This document shows, piece after piece, positions 1-9,803 of a stretch of DNA of 33,562 nt (the first letter of the stretch is position 1; each line of letters opens with the position of its first letter). The position numbers and the translations under genes were made by a program. A model generated the notes under the pieces. The model did not search any database and was not told the origin of the DNA. It saw only the letters and a program-made list of their open reading frames with translations. This stretch comes from Mikrocytos mackini. Its lineage: Eukaryota; Endomyxa; Ascetosporea; Mikrocytida; Mikrocytiidae. The stretch spans positions 1-33,562 of the forward strand of contig JASNJN010000109.1 of assembly GCA_030180075.1 (NCBI GenBank). The letters are read 5' to 3'.

Positions 1-1260
1 TTTGTCTATAACAATTCCAACAATATCCATGAAATTAGCAATACAAAGACTAATGTCAAAATTCAGTCCAATTACCTAACATCCGACCCAGCCATTCATA
101 ACAAGGATAATAAAGTACACACTATATCCTTCTGTGATGGCAGATTCGAAGTCGTTGAGAAATTGGGGTGTGGTTCTTTTGGTTACATATTCAGAGTACT
201 GGACAACAATACCAACAAACAGTACGCTGCCAAAATAGAAAACAGAAAGTCAAGAGGACACAATCTATTAGCCTGGGAGTACAGTGTATACCATGCCATA
301 AGTTCTAGCAAAGTATTTCCTTCAGTAGTATGGTATGGTCTGTATGGAAAGAGGTCGGTGCTAATAATGGACTTGTTTGGGCCAGACTTAGACCACACTT
401 TCTCTCTTTGTGAAAAGAAGTTCTCTTTGAAAACAGTACTCATGATAGGGAAACAACTACTTAATTCACTGGAACAACTCCACAGCATGTCGTATGTTCA
501 CAGGGACTTGAAGCCTGCCAATATAGTAACCGGTGAAGATGGAGAGTTGAAGTTGATAGACTTTGGACTAACTAGACAGTTCAAGGACAAGAAGACCAAC
601 ATATTCTACCCACCAATGTTTAAGAACTCTATGGCAGGAACACCTAGGTTTGCAAGTATAGCTGCTCACAACGGAACTACCCAGTCTCCAAAAGATGATC
701 TGGAGTCGTTTGTCTACATACTTATATACTTCCTAAAAGGCAAGTTACCATGGCAGAGTCTGAAAGTGGGAATACAGGGAAGGTGTAAGCAGATAGAATT
801 ATGTAAGAAGAACACACCAACTGAGATATTGTGTGGAGGACTGCCGAGGGAGTTTTCGGAAATACTTGTGTATGTGAAGGGACTGAGTTTCTATAATATG
901 CCCAACTATGAGTACCTACACAAAATAGTGGACGGGATGATGAGTAAGAACAAGTGGGACTATGACTGGAAGTACGACTGGTTGGTGTCTAATGAAAGTG
1001 GTAATACTAATGTTGATGTATATGTGGATAGAGTTAACAGGGATATAGACGGGGGAAAGAGTGTTGATTTCTGTGACGGGAATTATATGAACGAGAATAA
1101 ACATGTAGGTAAGAGCAATGTGTTGGAGGAAGTTATGAGAGAGAGGGACTTTTATAAGGAGAAGTGCACTGAGTTAGATTTTAAACTTAGAAAGGTGAGG
1201 TTGGAAGTAGAAGCTTTGAATATGCAGATTGATGTCTATAAGAAAATGTGGAGAGGGTGA
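1..1260 (+). CDS. Casein kinase 1 family Ser/Thr protein kinase, 5'-truncated by the window edge
   Basis: The frame is open from base 1 with no ATG before the kinase core, so the true start lies upstream. Seen, numbering from base 1: glycine loop GCGSFG (about 56-61), the ATP-site lysine in YAAKIE, catalytic HRDLKPAN (about 167-174) and the metal-binding DFG. CK1 hallmarks follow: DLFGPDLDHTF, an activation segment with GTPRFASIAAHNG instead of the usual APE, and KDDLESFVYILIYFLKGKLPW. CK1 kinases phosphorylate Ser/Thr near acidic or pre-phosphorylated sites and act in vesicle traffic, DNA repair and division. After the core come about 60 Asn/Asp-rich residues and a charged heptad-like tail (last 40 residues) that could be a short coiled coil. 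The residues before the glycine loop are Asn-rich. The family call is firm; the subfamily and substrate are not visible. Confidence 0.9.
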   Translation, partial: FVYNNSNNIHEISNTKTNVKIQSNYLTSDPAIHNKDNKVHTISFCDGRFEVVEKLGCGSFGYIFRVLDNNTNKQYAAKIENRKSRGHNLLAWEYSVYHAISSSKVFPSVVWYGLYGKRSVLIMDLFGPDLDHTFSLCEKKFSLKTVLMIGKQLLNSLEQLHSMSYVHRDLKPANIVTGEDGELKLIDFGLTRQFKDKKTNIFYPPMFKNSMAGTPRFASIAAHNGTTQSPKDDLESFVYILIYFLKGKLPWQSLKVGIQGRCKQIELCKKNTPTEILCGGLPREFSEILVYVKGLSFYNMPNYEYLHKIVDGMMSKNKWDYDWKYDWLVSNESGNTNVDVYVDRVNRDIDGGKSVDFCDGNYMNENKHVGKSNVLEEVMRERDFYKEKCTELDFKLRKVRLEVEALNMQIDVYKKMWRG

Positions 1261-1406
1261 GTAGGCGAGAAGACAGTGTGGAAATGTAAATAGTCTAACA
1301 AATAAGATTTGATTTTGTCTTTTTCTTTCTTCTTTAATCTTCTTTATAACCAATCATAACTGATATATTTTCTTATTATCAATAAAACAGAAGTGTAAGA
1401 ATCCAA

Positions 1407-2192
1407 ATGTATAATACTATGTTTAGAAGGATTGTAGTGTTCTATTTCTGTATAGTGAGTTTAATACTCTCATATAAAGTAGAAAACAAAAATGTCGTGG
1501 AAAATAGTGAGAGTTCAGGGGAACTATGTAGTCTAATAAAGGAAGGAGAAACTTTTAAGATAACTGACGTATTAGCATCAGCAAATATACTTTCCTATCT
1601 TGAAGTTGTAAAGGACGAACATTTTCTTTACACAACTACATTCAGCATCAAAGCTTCCAACATCATTGACATCAACAGCAACTTCACAGCCAAGCGCGAT
1701 ACTTCCATAACCACCCATTCCTTATCTATCTCACTCAAAGATTCTTTAAAGTACAAATTCATCAACTTCCAAAGTTCTTCTTTACTCGTCTATTTCAACT
1801 CAAACGCTTCACAAATTGGACTCCATACAAACATAAGCGAACAAAATTCATGTTTGTTTTCTCTTCATACTTTAGACATTATTCAAAGTTCAATACTAAC
1901 CAAGGAAAGCAACGGAAACCGTCTACTGCTATTATTTTTAATCACAGCAGCTAGTCTTAAAGGCCGTGTGAGTAACTCGTACGTATCTTACAGTCAAAGT
2001 GAAACTACAGAAATAGAATACGAAATTGTAGCCTATGAGTTGAAAAAACAACACATTGCTGCTAGTCGAGAGGATAACTCTACAACAATGAGTGTTCAAA
2101 CTTCAACGAATAAACACGTTGCATATTATGTTGCCGGAGGAATGTTGCTTTTAGTGTTGGGCTGGGTGTTTAAAGGGTCGAAAGTTAAATAA
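1407..2192 (+). CDS. Hypothetical single-pass membrane protein with signal peptide
   Basis: A 261-residue protein I do not recognise. Seen: an N-terminal hydrophobic stretch after two arginines (FRRIVVFYFCIVSLILSY) that fits a signal peptide, a Ser/Thr/Asn-rich middle with several N-glycosylation-type sequons and few cysteines, and a C-terminal hydrophobic segment (YYVAGGMLLLVLGWVF) followed by a short basic tail. This is the layout of a type I membrane protein with a large outside domain. A second ATG at 1419 is an alternative start that keeps the signal peptide. It lies 146 bp after the kinase gene, and an AATAAA at about 1380 may serve that upstream transcript. A surface role is inference. 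Confidence 0.6.
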   Translation: MYNTMFRRIVVFYFCIVSLILSYKVENKNVVENSESSGELCSLIKEGETFKITDVLASANILSYLEVVKDEHFLYTTTFSIKASNIIDINSNFTAKRDTSITTHSLSISLKDSLKYKFINFQSSSLLVYFNSNASQIGLHTNISEQNSCLFSLHTLDIIQSSILTKESNGNRLLLLFLITAASLKGRVSNSYVSYSQSETTEIEYEIVAYELKKQHIAASREDNSTTMSVQTSTNKHVAYYVAGGMLLLVLGWVFKGSKVK

Positions 2193-2367
2193 TTAATAAG
2201 TTTGAAATTTAACATTTGAAAATTCCAAATTGCAATTCTTAAATACAGCTTATACCGTGAGACCAATTGATTTGTGAATAGATTATACTACCAACTTATA
2301 AGAGGTGAATAATTTATACGATTTGGTTATACTTCTAGACTTGACACAAAATAAAAAAATTCAAAAA

Positions 2368-3345
2368 ATGACGAAGAGTAAACAGGAGATCCCCAACATT
2401 GGAATAGGAACATGGAAGTACCAAGGAGATGATTGCGTTCAATCTGTCTACCAAGCGCTTCAGATAGGGTACAGACATATTGATTGCGCTTTTTCGTATG
2501 GAAATCAAGATTTTGTTGGAAAGGCAATAAAACAATTTTTAAACGAAAACACACATGTGAAACGTTCTGATTTATTCATTACGTGCAAACTATGGAATAG
2601 TCAACACGATGACGTGGAAGCAGCAGTCATGACTTGTTTAGAAGAGCTTGGGACAGACTACCTCGACCTTTACATTATCCACTGGCCTGTATACTACCAA
2701 ATTCCCAACACACCAATCAATTGGTCTGCTGCCAAAAATAATCAACAGTCACTAAAAGACGCCAAGTACCCCAAAAACCCAAACACAGGTTTGTTCTATG
2801 AAAAAGAATTCTCAGTAGCCCATTTATCAAAAGTTTGGAAAGAAATGGAAGGATTAGTACGCAAAGGAATTGTTAAAAGAATAGGCGTTTCTAACTTTGG
2901 TTTACGTTTAATACAACAACTGTTGAACATTGCCGTGATTAAACCGTGTTGTAACCAAATAGAGTGTCATCCACACTTACAACAGAAAGAAATGAAAGCA
3001 GTGCTAGACAAAGAAGAAATAGCGCTGGTGTCCTATTCTCCGCTGGGAGGTGGGGATATGTCTTTTATGGACGACGAAAAAATAAAGAACGCTGCAAATA
3101 AAATAGGGTGCACGCCTTCCCAATTTATGCTGGCGTGGAATTTGGCGCAGAGAAATGTGATCATTCCAAGAAGTAAACAATATAAAAATTTGAAGAATAA
3201 TTTTGAAAGTCAGAGTTTTGTGGAGAAAATTAAAAACGATAAGGAATTGTTGAATATTGATTTGGATAAGGAAATACGAACAAATTCTCCATTGTGGATT
3301 TCGAAAAATGGGTTGGAAGAAAAAAACTTAAAGTTTTGGGATTGA
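2368..3345 (+). CDS. Aldo-keto reductase (AKR superfamily, aldose-reductase-like)
   Basis: A 325-residue NADPH-dependent oxidoreductase that would reduce aldehydes or sugars to alcohols in the cytosol. The frame is open further upstream from a GTG at 2305, but the ATG at 2368, after an A-rich leader, gives the usual AKR N-terminus. The catalytic tetrad is visible: Asp and Tyr in GYRHIDCAFSYGN, Lys in LFITCKLWNS, His in YIIHWPVYY. Further family signatures are VKRIGVSNFG, NQIECHPHLQQKEM, SYSPLGGG and the cofactor-binding IIPRSKQYKNLKNNF near the C-terminus. Length is normal for the family, so the enzyme looks intact. Its stop is 30 bp from the end of the neighbouring retrotransposon, which therefore occupies its 3' flank. 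Substrate specificity cannot be read from sequence. Confidence 0.93.
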   Translation: MTKSKQEIPNIGIGTWKYQGDDCVQSVYQALQIGYRHIDCAFSYGNQDFVGKAIKQFLNENTHVKRSDLFITCKLWNSQHDDVEAAVMTCLEELGTDYLDLYIIHWPVYYQIPNTPINWSAAKNNQQSLKDAKYPKNPNTGLFYEKEFSVAHLSKVWKEMEGLVRKGIVKRIGVSNFGLRLIQQLLNIAVIKPCCNQIECHPHLQQKEMKAVLDKEEIALVSYSPLGGGDMSFMDDEKIKNAANKIGCTPSQFMLAWNLAQRNVIIPRSKQYKNLKNNFESQSFVEKIKNDKELLNIDLDKEIRTNSPLWISKNGLEEKNLKFWD

Positions 3346-3375
3346 AATAAATAGTTTGGCAATTAAATGAATTAT

Positions 3376-3431
3376 TGTTATGAGTGTTACTAAATATTTC
3401 TAAGAATTTAATGTTCTAATTATTTATCACA
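3376..3431 (-). repeat. 3' terminal direct repeat (LTR-like) of the Gypsy element
   Basis: A 56-bp sequence that begins TG and ends CA on the minus strand and matches 9803-9858 in the same orientation at 52 of 56 positions by eye. A purine tract immediately precedes it on the minus strand, as expected at the start of a 3' LTR. The pol stop codon (3427-3429) lies inside it. Confidence 0.7.
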
Positions 3432-5007
3432 TTCCCCTCCTCGAGGGAAAACCTCCCCATACGTCCTTATGAGGGTATACTTTGCCATTTTCCAGGGTTA
3501 CGGAGGTTTTTCCAGCCTGGATCACTTTCCGAGGTTCGCTAAATCGTCCACGCTGGTCCTTAATCCTGACCAGCTCTCCTGGTAAGAACTCCCTAGCCTT
3601 AGTACACTTTTTGTCGTCAAAATATTCTTTTGTTTTTAATTGTTTCCTTCTGACCATGTCCCGATCAACTATTCCTTCACCTTCCTCCTCCGGCTTAAAC
3701 CGAGACAGACTATCACGCACAGGCCGTTTGAACATAACCTCAAATGGGCTTTTTCCTGTTGTGGAATGTGGAGTACTCCTATAATTGAATATCCATTCGT
3801 CAAGCGTATCCTTTATGTTCCACTTAAATTGATCTGCTTCATCCAACTTTTCCCCGATACACCGATTCATACGCTCCACCAGTCCGTTCTGTCTAGGGTT
3901 ATATAAAGGCACTTTTGAATGCTTTACCCCGCATTTCTCCAGGAACTCTTCGGTCTCTTTGGAAATGAATTGTTCCCCATTGTCTCAGACTAAAATATTG
4001 GCATATCCGAATCTCATAAACGTTTGCTTTAAACTCTCTATGATGATGCTACTACTAATCTTTTCTAACCCATATACTTCGGGCCATTTGCTATAGTAAT
4101 CCATTATTACTAGCAAAAATTTATATGGGCCTCGGGGTAACGGTCCCTTTAAAACAATAGCTACTCTCTCCCAGGCTTCTTTGGGCAGAGGAAATGGCTC
4201 CAAGGGAGCCTCGAACATTTTCTTGGTTCGTTTGCTTTTTGTGCAAACTTCACATCTCTCAATAAATTCGCGCACCTCCTTGGGCCATCTAGGCCAACGA
4301 AATAAGTTTTCCACTCTTTCTGTTGTCTTGGAGATCCCTTGGTGAAGTTCGTGAGCCTCCCAGAGGATTCGTTTTCTTTTTTGGGTATCTGGGACATACC
4401 TTGTATTCCGATAGAAGATTAATCCCTTGTCTATTGACAACGCTTCTATGTTTTTGAAATACCCCTCGTATTTCTCTATGTTATCCTCCGTCCATTTCTC
4501 ATTATTGATTATTTCAACTAGCTCTTGTAACTCGCCGCTGTATTCTATTACGTCTTCGTACTCCTTGCTTTGTTCGAGAGAGTTCACTACGTATTCTTCT
4601 TGGAGAGGTACCTCCTCGTGTCTGATTTCTTGCGCCGACCTTGACAGCCAGTCTGCTATCTCGTTTGCGCTCCCCTTTATGTGTTCTACCTCATAATCGA
4701 AGCACGAAACTTTCTCTCTCCAGCGCTCCACTCGCGCGTTTGTTTTCTGTCCTCTCTTTTGAGATAACAACGTCTCCAGAGCCTTATGGTCTGTTTGTAA
4801 TAAAAACTTTCTTCCTAATAAATACTTCCTAAATTTCATCATCGCCGCCACACAAGCGAGAGCTTCTTTCTCACTTATGCTGTAGTTTTTCTCATATCTT
4901 TGAAATAATGAAGACCAGTACACTACCGGTTGCATCTTGCCGGAGGGTTGCTCCTGCTCTAATACTGCCCCCATTCCCGTCTCGCATGCATCGCACTTCA
5001 AGATCAC
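3427..5007 (-). pseudogene. RNase H and integrase of the Gypsy element, with internal stop
   Basis: The first part is RNase H: ILKCDACETGMGAVL, SEKEALACVAAM and LQTDHKALETLL. Integrase follows with an HHCC-type zinc region (HELHQGISKTT ... CEVCTKSK) and the core, whose first Asp is in LLVIMDYYSKWPEVYG. An in-frame TGA at 3985-3987 sits one codon before the second Asp (DNGEQF). The same frame then continues to the catalytic Glu (RQNGLVERMN), STPHSTTGKSPFEVMF and a C-terminal basic/beta region with VRIKDQRGRFSEP. I see no clear chromodomain. The stop inside the active site makes integrase non-functional as shown. Confidence 0.85.
3432..3442 (-). other. Polypurine tract before the 3' LTR
   Basis: Eleven consecutive purines on the minus strand (GAGGAGGGGAA) end exactly where the 3' repeat begins with TGTG. 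Position and composition match the plus-strand primer of LTR elements. The tract also encodes the last residues of the integrase frame. Confidence 0.65.
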
Positions 5008-5492
5008 CCTTTATTGCTGTGCGTTTCGAACAATGCTAATGTGGTGCGTTTAGATATCTCGTTCTTGATAACTTTTAATGATTCATGTTCCTCGGCACCC
5101 CATGTCCAACTTCTGTTCTTTTCCAGTAATCTATGCAACGGGCCCGCCAGGATTGCTAGCTTGGGTATGAATTTTCCGTAGTAGTTTATGATCCCAAGTG
5201 TTTGTCTCAGTTGCTTTAGAGAGCGAGGGTCTTTTAACTCCGCTATTTGGGTCGACTTCCCCTTAGTTGGCTGTATTCCTTGGTCTGAAATGGTATGTCC
5301 TAACCATTCAATTTCACGCACAGCACATACTGTTTTCTCTTGGTTGATTCGTATGTTGTGATTTTCCAAAATTCGTAATATCTCCTTAAATCTGCGCATT
5401 AGTTCATTTCGGGTGGGTGCCGCAACTAGGATGTCGTCTAAATAATATAATACTCCGGGCATGTCTCCTATCATGTCCGTCATTATCCGTTG
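5004..5492 (-). pseudogene. C-terminal half of reverse transcriptase
   Basis: Continues the RT domain on the other side of the foldback insertion, in the phase expected if the insert and one target copy are ignored. It carries the catalytic YLDD box (LYYLDDILVA, near 5437-5455), then INQEKTVCAVREIEWLGH and LRQTLGIINYYGKFIP, standard landmarks of the RT thumb and connection in Ty3-type pol. The frame ends at a TGA right where the RNase H frame begins, consistent with loss of one base near 5005. Confidence 0.85.
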
Positions 5493-5499
5493 GATTGAA

Positions 5500-5597
5500 G
5501 TTCATTCTCCCCGTAATTATGTCATTCTCCCCGTAATTTGGTCAACTAGCCCGAAATTGGTCAACCTCCCCAGATTGGTTATTCTCCCCAGATTTGG
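5500..5597 (+). repeat. Terminal tandem units of about 18-21 bp in the foldback element (left end)
   Basis: Five related units follow each other, for example GTCATTCTCCCCGTAATTTG and GTTATTCTCCCCAGATTTG, with lengths of 18-21 bp. The mirror-image set is at the right end (about 7360-7457). Such terminal units are candidate transposase-binding sites. Confidence 0.65.
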
Positions 5598-6847
5598 GAG
5601 CGAATTAATTTTTTCTATCAAAAGAATTTGAGTCATGATACCATTTTGATTTAACTAACGTAAAAAATTTTTTTAAGAATCCTGGTAATTTTGGTTATTC
5701 AAAAAAATGCAATACGCGGGAGAAAATTTTTGGCTGGGAAATTTTTTGTGTTTCGCTTGAAAAATTTTCAAATATAAATTTCCTAATAAAAAATTTTTTT
5801 CTGAAAATATTTTCAAGGTCAAAATAGCGTTTTTATGACGTAATCAAAAATTTTCAAAAAAAAAATTTTTTTTCGAATTTTCAAAGGGTACCCCCTTGCC
5901 TATTTTTGAAAAAGTCGACATCCGAAACACATGAATTTTTTCAATAAAATTTTTTGAAAATTGTTTAGCATATGTATTTTCAAGAGATCTACAAATAGAA
6001 GTTTTTTGAAAATCATATAATATTTTCAACCGATTTAATATCAAAATTTACAAATTTGGGGTAAATAAAGCCATTTTCGAGACATCGATATATCTGATAT
6101 TTTTCGAAATTTCTTTCCAAAGTTGTTTCATCGTCAAGAGCTGAGCTTTAGAAAGCCGTAAAAAATTTTTCAGAGAACATTTTGACTTCAAATATTATTA
6201 TTTCGAGTGGGACTTTTTCGACTAATTTCGGAAATCTTGGTTCAAAATGAAAAAATATTTTTTGTCAAAAACACATGTTATTTTTAACTCCAAATGTCAT
6301 TTATATATTCATTTTTAAAAGTCAATCGATTCTTGATGATTTTTTGGAAAATTTTGACAAAAAATATTTTTTCATTTTGAACAAAGATTTCCGAAATTAG
6401 CCCAAAAAGTCCCACTCGAAATAATATTATTTGAAGTCAAAATTTTCTCTGAAAATTTTTTTACGGCTTTCTAAAGCTAAACTCTTGACGATAAAACAAC
6501 GTTGGAAAGAAATTTCGAAAAAATATCAGATATATCGATGTCTCAAAAATGGCTTTATTTTACCCCAAATTTGTAATTTTTGATATTAAATCGGTTGAAA
6601 ATATTATATAATTTTCAAAAAACTTCTATTTGTAGATCTCTTGAAAATACGCATGCTAAACAATTTTCAAAAAATTTTATTGAAAAAAATTCATGTTTTT
6701 CGGATGTCGACTTTTTCAAAAATAGGCAAGGGGGTACCCTTTGAAAATTCGGAAAAAAAATTTTTTTGAACAATTTTTATTACGTCATAAAAACGCTATT
6801 TTGACCTTGAAAATATTTTCAGAAAAAAATTTTTTATTAGGTAATTT

Positions 6848-7173
6848 AACACAGCGTATTTTTTAGGAAATAACTTTTTTTAATATATTACAAATCTACA
6901 TTTATATGACCTCAATGCGTAGATCTCGATCTCGTAAACAACGCGCTGGGTTCGGTTTTCGATTTAATTTAGTTTCCGTGCTTAAATTTTCCGATAAATT
7001 AGGCCTCCAGCTATAGAAACAGACTGAAAATGCCAATTGATGATTATTTTTCAAAATTTTTAAAAAACAAACAAATCGTTAGGGTTAAAAGCGGCTGAAA
7101 CCCGATATAAATCATTTTCGACCCATATAAACTTATTCTAAGAAAAAGTTATTTCCTATGAAATATGGAAAAT
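6848..7173. mobile_element. Small MITE-like insertion nested in the right arm of the foldback element
   Basis: The right arm carries about 334 bp that have no partner in the left arm. The extra segment is flanked by the 8-bp direct repeat GGTAATTT (6840-6847 and 7174-7181), and the left arm has a single related site. The ends are imperfect inverted repeats sharing AGGAAATAACTTTTT. An 8-bp duplication fits hAT- or P-like elements, but the ends (AACACAG) are not the usual hAT CAGGG. No coding sequence is seen. Confidence 0.65.
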
Positions 7174-7464
7174 GGTAATTTATATTTGAAAATTTTTCCA
7201 GCGAAACACAAAAAATTTCCAAGCCAAAAATTTTTTCGCTTATATTGCGTTTTTTCAAAAAACCAAAATTACCAGGATTCTTAAAAAAATTTTTTACGTT
7301 AGTTAAATCAAAATGGTATCATGACTCAAATTCTTTTGATAGAAAAAATTAATTCGCTCCCAAATCTGGGGAGAATAACCAATCTGGGGAGGTTGACCAA
7401 TTTCGGGCTAGTTGACCAAATTACGGGGAGAATGACATAATTACGGGGAGAATGAACTTCAATC

Positions 7465-8767
7465 TTATCCGTTGGAATGCGCTGGGAGCGGACTTAATCC
7501 CAAACGGCATTTTTGTATACATATAGGTTCCTATATGTGTCACTATAGTGATCAACCGTTGCGATTCTTTCGCAAGGGGGATCTGATGGTACGCAGCCTG
7601 CAAATCTATCTTTGCAAACAGGTTATTCTTGGCTCCAAACTTAGCCAGCAAATCATCCATCTGGGGTAGGGGGTACTTATCTGATATGATTTCTTGGTTT
7701 AACTTTCTAAAGTCACCGCAAATTCTCACGCCTCCACTGGCCTTTTTGACAACTACAATTGGCGATGCCCAATCAGACTCTCGGGCGGGAACTAATATCC
7801 CTTCAGTTTGCAATCGTTTTATTTCATCTTCGACCTTTAGTCTCAATGCAAACGCAACTGGCCTCTCTCTTGAGGTAGCTGGTACTGTGTCTCTTTTAAG
7901 TCTGATGTTAAATTGTATTGAAGAAAAATAGTTCATTGAATGAATACGGTCGTAGTTATTTAAAGGGGACCACTCGAGAATTCCTAACTCTTCACATTCT
8001 CTGCTCGAAAGTATGTTTGACCCTTTTTCAACTACGACGAAATTCACTAGGGTCTCTCTTTTCCAAAACTTCACTAATACTGCCAGTCCACCTTGAACCG
8101 GCACTATTCCTCCTCCAAAGCAACGGAGTTTCAATGAGCTAGGACGTAACTTTCTTTCCCAGCCATGTTTGGCAATTAACTTCCACGATAAGCAAGGCAG
8201 GTCGGCTCCCGTATCGGCCAACATCTCAACACAAATTCCGTTTATTTCCACAATCCTATATTCTCTTCCATCTCCTGTCTTCCCATGTATTGAGTAATTA
8301 CTACCTCTTCTTCTATGAGGGTGTCTTTCCTCTTCTGAGTAGTAGCTATCATCTGATGGGCTTTCATACCGCTCGTATTTCCGGATATCCTTATGTTCCC
8401 ATCGACGGTTTCGGTCCCGTTCTCTATCCTGGTCTCGTCCTCTATTGGATCTCCAGGTGTCTCTTGTTTCATCAGTATTTCGTTCCTGGTAGTTCCTTCT
8501 GGGAGCATTTCTTCCCGGAGGATTGTAATTCTGGCACATTTTTGCAAAATGTCCAATTCCATTGCAGCTGGAACAACGCTTGTCCCTGGCTGAACAAAAG
8601 GCTCTTCCAAATAAGTGGCTGAACCCGCACCTGGTGCAGTTACTTGAGTCTGTTTGGAGCGGCTGTATTGCTGGCGCTGTCGGTTTCGTTGGTTGTATGG
8701 GCTGGTAGACCGGTATTGTTGATGTTGTTCTTTGTGGTCTCTGTTGACTCTCTCGGCTTCTTCCAAT
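7465..8767 (-). pseudogene. Gag nucleocapsid, protease and N-terminal half of reverse transcriptase
   Basis: One open frame with these parts in order. A zinc-knuckle-like segment with spacing C-x2-C-x3-H-x6-C (8594-8638). A canonical C-x2-C-x4-H-x4-C knuckle (8534-8575, CSSCNGIGHFAKMC). An Arg/Glu/Asp-rich linker. A retropepsin-type aspartic protease with LADTGAD (about 8200-8220). Then reverse transcriptase with the GILVPARESDWASPIVVVKK, CGDFRKLN and KIDLQAAYHQI motifs and MPFGIKSAPSAF. The frame opens after a TAG at 8768-8770 and is offset from the upstream gag frame, so a frameshift lies near 8640-8770, degenerative or programmed. Coding is cut at 7474/7465 by the foldback element, before the catalytic YLDD motif. 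Not functional as shown. Confidence 0.85.
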
Positions 8768-8769
8768 CT

Positions 8770-9803
8770 AGTGGCCAACATCATTGTCTCGTTAAATGAT
8801 CCCGAGAGCTTCTACAGTAGTTGCAATCTTATTTTCTTATTGACCAACCCATTTATAAATATGTCCCGGAAAAGTTCGTCTTCAGACTCTCCCAACTTTG
8901 CCTTCACTACTAATTCTCGCATGATGAGGCTGTAGGTGCGGACATCTTCAGCCTCTCCTTGACGTCTATTGAATAGTTTTCCTCGGGTTGCTGTTTGCGA
9001 CATGGTAGGACGTAGGTACGTGTCCATAGTCCTTTCTATCTCGGCAAGGGTGCTTTTCAAACCCACTACCAACTTTAGGATTCTGTTTCCCTCACTACCA
9101 AGGTGATTTTTCAAAACTGCTATCTTAGTTTCCTCGTCTTTCATGTTCCAACCGATTGCTGTCAAGAAGTTGTTAAACTCCTCCATCCACTCTGGAAATG
9201 GTGTCTCCGGTGTTCCTGGAAGTTCTAGGAACGGCTTAGGTTGTCTTACGGGACATATCTCATTGATTTCCTTATTCAATTCTGAAACCGCGGATTCCGC
9301 TAGTTTTAGCTTCTTGTGGAACTCTTCCACTGTCTTGTACTAAAGTCGTCGTATTTCTCGACTAGGCCGGGGTTTACTGTTACCTCTTTGCTCGGGACGT
9401 TCAACTTCACCTCGGTCGCTCTCCCAGGCTTGGATCTACTCTCCATAATAACTTGGTTCCCTATTGGCGCTGAGACTACTCCTGTCTCTTTGACTTTCCC
9501 TAGTGCTCCTATTGTTTTCTTTAATCTGTGTTTTCTCACACATTGTAGTATTTCTTCTTGTCTATCGATGACTCAATTTCTAACTTTTCCCTTTTAATCT
9601 CTGACCTTAAAGCATTATGTGTAGGTTTCTACTACCCTTCTTAACTCGTAGTAGTGCCTCTGCTAGATCCTCAACCATCAGTTCCTTGGTTTTGGGCATC
9701 TTGTCATCTGGGCAGTGGTTCTTCCAACCAACCCTAAGGGTGTTCATTTCTTCATCATTACTTTCCTTACGGTCTCCTGAAGTAGTTCGTCGTTTGTCGC
9801 CAT
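8770..9803 (-). pseudogene. gag N-terminal and capsid region, frameshifted
   Basis: The frame from the ATG at 9801-9803 reaches a stop after about 19 codons. Coding continues in a second frame (about 9620-9780, rich in Lys and Glu) and a third (9306-9539). The longest clean piece is 8812-9330: after a helical charged start it has the gag capsid look, with PEWMEEFNNFL, KIAVLKNHLGSEGNRIL, MDTYLRP, EAEDVRTYSLIMRELV and DELFRDIFINGL. This matches the retrotransposon gag family by pattern. It ends at an in-frame TAG (8812-8814), after which the same frame resumes for about 14 residues before the next ATG, so the stop looks like a point mutation. The pieces cannot make one protein as shown. Confidence 0.7.
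9783..9802 (-). other. Candidate tRNA primer-binding site of the Gypsy element
   Basis: On the minus strand the sequence directly after the 5' repeat starts TGGCGACAAACG, which fits the rule that a PBS begins TGG opposite the CCA tail of a tRNA. The matching tRNA is not known to me, and the site doubles as the first gag codons. Confidence 0.4.

Larger units (their letters stand above)
5493..7464. mobile_element. Non-autonomous foldback element (long inverted repeats, 10-bp target duplication) inserted in RT
   Basis: TTATCCGTTG is directly repeated on both sides (5483-5492 and 7465-7474). The ends are inverted repeats starting GATTGAAGTTCATTCTCC. Nearly the whole unit is a large palindrome: left arm about 5493-6270, loop about 6271-6351, right arm about 6352-7464, the latter enlarged by a nested insertion. 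There is no believable protein-coding frame and it is very AT-rich. The target length and long arms fit a Mutator-like or Foldback-type element moved by a transposase in trans. The ends do not resemble the MULE at 28724-32915, so that transposase is not an obvious partner. Confidence 0.85.

Noticed and set aside
3985-3987. TGA read as a sense codon in the integrase
   Set aside because: Other genes in the window use TGA as stop, and the element has other lesions, so a mutation is simpler than recoding.
5844-6044. 66-codon frame in the foldback element
   Set aside because: Phe/Lys/Asn-rich translation of AT-rich palindromic arm; no coding signal.
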